Positions 59,601-64,000 of a stretch of 64,000 nucleotides of DNA are shown one piece after another (the first letter of the stretch is position 1; every line of letters begins with the position of its first letter). Under the pieces are notes generated by a model that did no database searches, had not been told where the DNA came from, and saw nothing but the letters and a program-made list of their open reading frames with translations. The position numbers and the translations under genes are program-made. Source of the stretch: Nocardia beijingensis NBRC 16342 (lineage in GTDB: Bacteria > Actinomycetota > Actinomycetes > Mycobacteriales > Mycobacteriaceae); the NCBI RefSeq assembly GCF_001612785.1, contig NZ_BDBC01000007.1, positions 62,001-126,000 on the forward strand, given 5' to 3'.

Positions 59601-61022
59601 GTAGGCGCCGCGCGGCGCGAGTTTGCCGGTCCAGGCCAGCGAAGTGGACAGGGCCAGCGCGGTGAGGATCAGCGCCGCTACCGCGACCGAGCGGTCGCGC
59701 TCCGGGTGGGCGAACGCGCTGCGCCACACCTTCCGCGGCACCGAGGCGGGCAGCGGAACCCGGGCGAGCAGCTGCGCCAGCCCCAGCACGAGCGGGATGC
59801 GGATCAGCGGCTCCAGCTTGTGCACGTTGCGCAGCGGGGCGCCGCCGGAGTCCAGGAAGACGCGCACCGACTCGGCGAACGGTCCGCTCAGCTCACCGAC
59901 GAATCCGGCGCAGATACCGACCAGCCCGACGCACAGGATCAGCGCCAGCCTGCCCCGGTACGGCATGGACCGCAGGGCCAGGCCCGCCATGCCCGCCGCC
60001 GCGACCAGCCCGGTGGCCAGCACCGCGGCGGGCTGGGTGACCAGCACCGCGCCCGCGATGCGTTCCGGCGAGACGAACGGCGTCCAACTGTCGGTGCCGC
60101 GCAGCACCTCACCCAGCGATGCCCACTGCGTGGTCACGCCCGAGGACTCGATGTAGTCCAGGAACGGCGGACTCACCTTGCCCAGCAGCAGCAAAGGCAC
60201 CGCCCACCAGAACGTGGCCAGCACCAGCAGCGGAATCCAGGCGGCGGTGAAGCGCCACCAGCGCCGGTTCGCGGCACGTCGCCCGCCGGCGGACGCGATT
60301 CGTCCGCGGCTCAGCGCGGGCGAGGCAGCCGCCCACCACAGCAGGGCGGGCAGGAAGGCGGCCACCGTGGCGACCGCGTTGACCGAGCCCATCAGCGCCA
60401 GCGCCAGCGCGCTGCCCGCGGGCGAGGCGGCCCCGCCGCGCCGCCGGTTGCGCGCGACACCGAGTGCGGCGGGCGCGAGCAGCACCCACGGCGCCAGCAT
60501 CATGGGCAGCGTCTCGGAGGAGATGGACCCGACGGTGGTCAGGACCCGCGGCGACAGCGCGAAGGCGAGCGCGGCGACGACACGCGACCCGCGCGTGCCG
60601 ATGCCGAGCGCCTCACACAGGCGGACGATCCCCCAGAACCCGGCGAGCAGCAGCAGCGCCCACCAGATCCGCTGCGTCACCCAGGCGGGCACGCCAAGCA
60701 GATGGCCGAGGGAGAAGAACGCGCCGTGCGGGAAGAAGTAGCCGTAGGCCTGGTTCTGCACCTGGCCCATCGGCGCCTGGCTGCTCCACAGATGGCTCGC
60801 GCGTTCGAGGAAGCCGAGCGGATTCTGCGCCAGGTCGTATTTCGTGTCGGCGACCGTGAGGCCGGGCGCCTGCAGGAAGGTCAGCAGGAACGCCACTACG
60901 ACGGTCGCGGCGAACCAGCCTCTGCCCAGCGGCGCGGTGCTGTGCTGCCCCGGCGCCCCGGACGATCCGAGCGAGTCGGCGGGTGAAGCGGAGGTCAGCG
61001 GGTCAGCGGCTGCCGTACTCAA
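56646..61022 (-). CDS. aftD: Alpha-(1->3)-arabinofuranosyltransferase AftD
   Basis: A 1458-residue GT-C glycosyltransferase, the longest gene here. The N-terminal membrane domain starts WFAATVVVAFLLTFLQAPGL, then TVADTKYDLAQNPLGFLERASHLWSSQAPMGQVQNQAYGYFFPHGAF, the AftD signature. Beyond about residue 500 comes a large periplasmic region with carbohydrate-binding beta modules (DGDPSTAWISNGTEHALGQW), and a C-terminal membrane segment ends the protein. It adds arabinofuranose branches to arabinogalactan and lipoarabinomannan. The only start in frame is TTG at 61022, overlapping the small gene before it by 20 bp. Confidence 0.94.
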   Translation of the reverse strand: MSTAAADPLTSASPADSLGSSGAPGQHSTAPLGRGWFAATVVVAFLLTFLQAPGLTVADTKYDLAQNPLGFLERASHLWSSQAPMGQVQNQAYGYFFPHGAFFSLGHLLGVPAWVTQRIWWALLLLAGFWGIVRLCEALGIGTRGSRVVAALAFALSPRVLTTVGSISSETLPMMLAPWVLLAPAALGVARNRRRGGAASPAGSALALALMGSVNAVATVAAFLPALLWWAAASPALSRGRIASAGGRRAANRRWWRFTAAWIPLLVLATFWWAVPLLLLGKVSPPFLDYIESSGVTTQWASLGEVLRGTDSWTPFVSPERIAGAVLVTQPAAVLATGLVAAAGMAGLALRSMPYRGRLALILCVGLVGICAGFVGELSGPFAESVRVFLDSGGAPLRNVHKLEPLIRIPLVLGLAQLLARVPLPASVPRKVWRSAFAHPERDRSVAVAALILTALALSTSLAWTGKLAPRGAYDRVPEYWQQTADWLEHNAADTRALVVPGAPFGSQVWGLTRDEPLQALATTPWAIRDAVPLNPPGTIRAMDSVQRLIADGRPSQGLAATLSAQGIGVVVLRNDLDPETSRSTRPMLAHQALDGSPGLRRVAEFGNPIESLVLADGLVADGDLRPPYPAVEIYRVDTPGRGTPADVRGGAGAPDAFPGAYTVPLADVPVVQGGPEVLERMRRDPGLARSPALLAADASRAGLPMGPVTVTDTPMDRETDFGRVDNHNSALRAPDDARRTFNLVPDYPVPGAELVRGEWSGATVTASSSAADATQLGGAAPGSSTAAVVDGDPSTAWISNGTEHALGQWLRLDLDRPIKAGQLNLTTSPAAIGDPIKWIEVRTANGTVSVRVSEPGAPVSVSLPAGRTEWLTITAIRTENGSSGGQFGISELTLDDYSTRDAPVRVDIRHRTVVPPAAAGAPMRGWDLGQEFPGRSACFDAPDRVRCSKGLALAPEEPGTFQRTLTVGEPISVAPELTVRTRQGPALEALLTDQDRPVARGKADVGDLRGAAFAATDGDPRTSWTAPEDSVREPTAGRPTLTLELPEPTLVTGLELTPSLGGLPAAPTSVTVNLGDGPQVRELDDDGPGAPARISLHPTVTDRIELSMRTWRPVLDKTALGFVQTQPPGLAEVTVIGPDYPAAAALDRAVTVPCALGPTIDAGGRTLHTTVTATVGELRSGAPVAARVCADETGTSNELALPQGRADVAVGPTDLFFVDRLRLHRTDAQTSAAPEPNAGDRLLVLPLSTNVGWRATSADGRALAPVVVDGWQQGWLLPADATGPVTIAFPVDRWYRLAIFGGLLLLLPLAILAVPRRARSEDSDIPAEQADSSAETPGTRGLRWMGAVGLTGAATVIAGPVGAALTVIALAATYFTRYITSRVLVVVAGAGTMLSAAALSTGPWRSSGGYMGGSVLVQLPALLAIIAVGIAALPRPEDAGRPGALEPDEADPPTGEH

Positions 61023-61173
61023 CGTTGTTCAGCAGCGAGGAGTCCTTGTCGCCGCTGCGGTCGATCTCCGGCCGCGAGTTCTGCTGGACCGCCATGGTGA
61101 TGAGGAAGACGCTGAGCACGCCCAGCACGGCGCCCGCGACGGCACTCGCAACACCCGGGACAGCAAACTTCAT
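61003..61173 (-). CDS. Small DUF2613-type membrane/secreted protein (Rv0236A-like)
   Basis: A 56-residue protein from ATG at 61173, preceded by TTGGAG. It is mostly one helix (KFAVPGVASAVAGAVLGVLSVFLITMAV) followed by a short polar tail ending NNVEYGSR. Rv0236A occupies the same place before aftD in M. tuberculosis and has nearly the same length. Its stop overlaps the start of aftD by 20 bp, so translation is likely coupled. Role unknown; it may assist AftD. Confidence 0.8.
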   Translation of the reverse strand: MKFAVPGVASAVAGAVLGVLSVFLITMAVQQNSRPEIDRSGDKDSSLLNNVEYGSR

Positions 61174-61311
61174 CGCGGTACTCCAATACGTCGATGCAGG
61201 CACGTTCCCGGCCAACCTAGCAGGACGTCCGGTATTTGTATGCGTTCAGGCCGCCGAATCTCCGTCGGCCGGGTCCGCGAGCGCTCGACGGACCGCCGGG
61301 AAGCGGCCGCG

Positions 61312-62406
61312 TCAGTGCGCGGGCAGAGCGCAGTGCAGCGCGCCGAGCAGGGTGCGCAGCTTCGCGGTGGTCTCGTCGAGTTCCGCCTGCGGGTCGGAGG
61401 CCGCGACGATGCCGCCGCCCGCGTACGCCCGCAGGGAGCGGCCGTCGGCCGAGAGTTCCGCGCAGCGGATCGCGACCACCCAGGCGCCGTCGCCGTCGGC
61501 GTCGCACCAGCCGACGGCGCCGCCGTAGAAACCGCGATCGTCCTCGACGCGCGTGATGGTGTCCAGGGCCAGATCGGTGGGGGTGCCGCACACGGCGGGT
61601 GTGGGGTGCAGCGACAGCGCCAGGTCGAGCGCGGTGATCGAGGCGTCGCGCAGGCGTCCCGTGATCGGCGTCGCCAGATGCCACACCTCGTGGGTGCTGA
61701 TCAGTTCGGGGCCTTCCGGAATCGACAGCTCGGCGCAGACGGGGCCGAGTCGCTCCCGGATCCAGTCGATCACGAACGCGTGCTCGTCGCGGTTCTTCGT
61801 GCTGGCCAGCAGTTGTGCCGCTTGTGCCGCGTCGGCTTCCGGGTCGGTCAGCCGTGGCGCGGTGCCCGCCAGCGGGCGCAGCGTCACCGTGTCACCCTGC
61901 CGGGCGATCAGCACTTCTGGCGTCGCGCCGACCAGCGTCGCGCCGGGACGTCCGGCCGGGGTGAGATCGACCGCGAAGACGTTCGCGTGCGGATGCCGCG
62001 TCAGCAGGTGCCCCGCGACGACTTCCGGATCGAGCGCGGCCTCCGCCTCGGCCAGCACCGAACGCGCCGCGACCACCTTGCGCAGCGGTTGGGCCGGATC
62101 GTTGAGCTGCTCCACCAGTTTGGTCACCCGTGCCACGTGCTCGGCCGGGCTGGGAATCTCGGTCACCGCCCGCACCGGCGGCAGTTCCGGCACCGCCGCG
62201 GGCCGCCATGGTCCAGCGGTGTGCACCGCGTGCTCCGGCACGCTCAGCGCGGCGGGTTCTCGTGGATCGAAGGGCAGCGCCCCCACCACCAGCGGCGCAC
62301 TGCCGTCCAGCAGCGCCGCGCGCGCTCGTCGCGCGTCGTCGAAGCGGACTCGGCTCCCATGACCCCGAACAACGCCGTCGGCCCGAGCGAGCAGGAACCC
62401 ATCCAT
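61312..62406 (-). CDS. Isochorismate synthase (EntC/MenF family)
   Basis: A 364-residue chorismate-binding enzyme. Conserved blocks are RKVVAARSVLAEAEAALDP, LVGATPEVLIARQGDTVTLRPLAGTAPR, LSLHPTPAVCGTPTDLAL, DRGFYGGAVGWCDADGDGAWVVAIRCAEL and the C-terminal AYAGGGIVAASDPQAELDET. It isomerises chorismate to isochorismate for menaquinone or siderophore synthesis; neither pathway is in the window, so the branch is open. ATG at 62406. An ordinary member, about as long as M. tuberculosis EntC. Confidence 0.92.
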   Translation of the reverse strand: MDGFLLARADGVVRGHGSRVRFDDARRARAALLDGSAPLVVGALPFDPREPAALSVPEHAVHTAGPWRPAAVPELPPVRAVTEIPSPAEHVARVTKLVEQLNDPAQPLRKVVAARSVLAEAEAALDPEVVAGHLLTRHPHANVFAVDLTPAGRPGATLVGATPEVLIARQGDTVTLRPLAGTAPRLTDPEADAAQAAQLLASTKNRDEHAFVIDWIRERLGPVCAELSIPEGPELISTHEVWHLATPITGRLRDASITALDLALSLHPTPAVCGTPTDLALDTITRVEDDRGFYGGAVGWCDADGDGAWVVAIRCAELSADGRSLRAYAGGGIVAASDPQAELDETTAKLRTLLGALHCALPAH

Positions 62407-62473
62407 GCACCCAACATAATCCCGTGGCCGCGTCCCACCGTGGTGGAGCGATCGAGATCTCACGCGAGCGCGG

Positions 62474-62947
62474 TCACGGGTTCTTGCCGGGTGGGACGAG
62501 CAGGACGGGGCGGTGGCAATGCTTGAGAACCGCGTCGGCCACGCTGCTGTGCAGGAGCGCGCGGAGGCCGGTGGCGCCGCGGGTGCCCGCCACGATGATG
62601 TCGACGTCCAGCTCGTCGGCGCAGTCGACGATGGCGTTCCAGATGGTGGTGCCGCATTCGGCCGTGCGCGCCTCGGCGTTCAGTCCGGCCAGTCGTGCCA
62701 GCCGCACGCCCTCTGCGTTGATCGCGCGCGCGTCGACGTAGGCGATGTCCTCGATCTCGTCGTCCGGCACCCACTCCGGTTGCATGACACCCGACAGCCC
62801 CGACAGGCGAGCGGCTTGGCGCACCATCGGCTCCCACGCGGTGAGCACGACGGCCCGGTCGGCGCTGAGGAATCGTCCGGCGTATTCGACGGCGCGCTTG
62901 GCGTTCTCGGAGCCGTCGTAGGCGATGAGCATCAGATCGCAGGGCAC
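62474..62947 (-). CDS. Universal stress protein (UspA) family
   Basis: A 157-residue UspA domain. MLIAYDGSENAKRAVEYAGRF begins it, and the nucleotide loop near the C terminus is VAGTRGATGLRALLHSSVADAVL, the G-2x-G-9x-G-S/T ATP-binding signature with R and A at the variable places. GTG at 62947 has AGGAGG at 5 nt. 67 bp upstream of the isochorismate synthase gene on the same strand; role in stress survival assumed from the family. Confidence 0.92.
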   Translation of the reverse strand: MPCDLMLIAYDGSENAKRAVEYAGRFLSADRAVVLTAWEPMVRQAARLSGLSGVMQPEWVPDDEIEDIAYVDARAINAEGVRLARLAGLNAEARTAECGTTIWNAIVDCADELDVDIIVAGTRGATGLRALLHSSVADAVLKHCHRPVLLVPPGKNP

Positions 62948-63223
62948 GATGACCTCCTGAGAAGGACGCACGGCGACACCTCGAGATTACCCCGCGCACG
63001 GCCGGGGGAACCGGCTCTTTCCTTACCGTGACCTGCCGGAACGTCATCGCGGCCGAGGCCGGCGTTGCAGGCGGATGACCGCGATGCCCGACGCGCCGAG
63101 GGGCCGCCGTGTCGAGGAATGACGTCCGGGGAGCAACGATCCGGCACCGGTGCGCGAGTTACCCGCCGGGTAGGGATGTAGCGAGTGCGGTCGCGCACGC
63201 CGCGGCGAGTACGGTTGACCTCT

Positions 63224-64000
63224 ATGCGGAAGACGCCTCTGCTCGTCCTCACCGTTCTCGCCGCCGTCGCCACCGCCTGCTCGAACGGCGGCTCCACCGA
63301 GTCGGCCTCGTCGAGTACGACCACCACGACGGACGCGACCACCGCCGCGATCCCCGTCACCAGCTCGGCGCCGCCGGACTGCAACGCGGGATACCTCGCG
63401 CAGTTCACCACCCGCCAGAAGCTCGCCCAGTTGCTGACCGTGGGCGTCACCGGCGCGGCCGACGCCACCAACGTGGTGCGCAACGAGCAGATCGGCGGCA
63501 TCTTCGTCGGCGGCTGGACCGACCAGGCGCTGCTCGCCTCCGGTCAGATCGCGCAGGTGAAGCAGGCGGCCAAGGTGCCGCTGATGGTGACCATCGATGA
63601 GGAGGGCGGCCGGGTCTCCCGGGTGCGCGACCTGATCGGCGCCGCGCCGTCGGCGCGGGAGACGGCGCAGACCATGAGCACGGAGCAGTTCTACGACGCG
63701 ACGCTGACCAGGGGCCGCGCGCTGAAGGATCTCGGCGTGACGGTGGACTTCGCTCCCGACGTCGACGTCAGCTCCCAGCCGGACGACTCCGTCATCGGCG
63801 ACCGCTCCTTCTCCGACGACCCGGAGGTGGTCACCCGCTACGCGGACGCCTACATCCGCGCCATGCGCGAGGTCGGCGTCGGCACGGTCATGAAGCACTT
63901 CCCCGGTCACGGTTCCGGGTCGGGCGACTCGCACACCGGCGCGGTGCGCACCCCGCCGCTGGACCAGATGCAGAACGTCGACCTGGTGCCGTTCCGCAAC
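63224..64000 (+). CDS. lpqI: LpqI-type beta-N-acetylhexosaminidase lipoprotein (GH3), 3' end outside window
   Basis: The first 259 codons of a GH3 lipoprotein. A lipoprotein signal ends at ATAC (Cys19), a serine/threonine-rich linker follows, and the catalytic domain starts LAQFTTRQKLAQLLTVGV, with MVTIDEEGGRVSRVRD, VDFAPDVDVSSQPDDSVIGDRSFSDDP and the NagZ/LpqI His-Asp dyad loop KHFPGHGSGSGDSHTG. It removes N-acetylglucosamine from muropeptides during peptidoglycan recycling. In M. tuberculosis LpqI (Rv0237) also lies next to aftD. ATG at 63224. Confidence 0.93.
   Translation, partial: MRKTPLLVLTVLAAVATACSNGGSTESASSSTTTTTDATTAAIPVTSSAPPDCNAGYLAQFTTRQKLAQLLTVGVTGAADATNVVRNEQIGGIFVGGWTDQALLASGQIAQVKQAAKVPLMVTIDEEGGRVSRVRDLIGAAPSARETAQTMSTEQFYDATLTRGRALKDLGVTVDFAPDVDVSSQPDDSVIGDRSFSDDPEVVTRYADAYIRAMREVGVGTVMKHFPGHGSGSGDSHTGAVRTPPLDQMQNVDLVPFRN

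Noticed and set aside
56574..60986. Long plus-strand frames opposite aftD
   Set aside because: No domain pattern, and the AftD frame has signature motifs throughout.
1..64000. Search for tRNA or rRNA genes, CRISPR arrays, insertion sequences or prophage
   Set aside because: No cloverleaf, spaced-repeat array, transposase, integrase or phage structural motif was recognised on either strand.

Overview
The window is high-GC, gene-dense actinobacterial DNA. It reads as a chromosomal segment of a mycolic-acid-containing member of the Mycobacteriales, most likely Nocardia. The evidence is a mycomembrane and arabinan export locus (mmpL3, mtrP, tmaT, aftD, lpqI relatives) in the gene order I recall from Mycobacterium tuberculosis (about Rv0205 to Rv0237), a deazaflavin (F420)-dependent nitroreductase-family protein, a GTP-dependent PEP carboxykinase, and frequent GTG starts with short or overlapping gene junctions. 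I see no phage, insertion sequence, CRISPR array, tRNA or rRNA gene. No database search was run; family names come from motifs I can read.

Positions 1-29100 are mixed housekeeping and accessory genes. In order: a TPP-dependent enzyme cut by the left edge; an EXLDI-family gene with a DrrA/DrrB-type ABC exporter; an ECF sigma/anti-sigma pair; a YqgE-family protein; an acyltransferase; a GNAT protein; a secreted alpha/beta hydrolase; glycerate kinase; an HxlR regulator divergent from an imine-reductase-like gene; an ArsR-SRPBCC fusion; an F420-type nitroreductase; aroQ; a penicillin-binding-protein-like lipoprotein whose catalytic residues appear lost; membrane proteins and a class III cyclase; an AI-2E transporter with a two-component system; MerR and XRE regulators; and a large repeat-bearing DUF2339 membrane protein.

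Positions 29200-41000 hold the mmpL3 operon (trmB, NYN-domain gene, mmpL3, with overlapping stop and start codons), a lipase, an SDR, two adjacent GTPase-like genes with degenerate P-loops, and pckG with a strong terminator. Positions 41100-46300 are more accessory: a lower-GC hypothetical gene, an HD-domain protein, a GlxA-type AraC regulator, a 58-codon gene, and an aldehyde dehydrogenase under a probable KstR box.

Positions 46300-64000 are the cell-envelope block: methyltransferase mtrP, a GT4 glycosyltransferase, a membrane protein carrying a 45-bp tandem repeat, a flippase-like protein, a DUF3068 protein, acyltransferase tmaT, arabinofuranosyltransferase aftD, its small DUF2613 neighbour, isochorismate synthase, a universal stress protein, and the start of lpqI at the right edge. 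MmpL3 exports trehalose monomycolate, MtrP and TmaT are linked to its modification and transport, and AftD builds the arabinan to which mycolates attach, so much of the right half serves one envelope-building programme.
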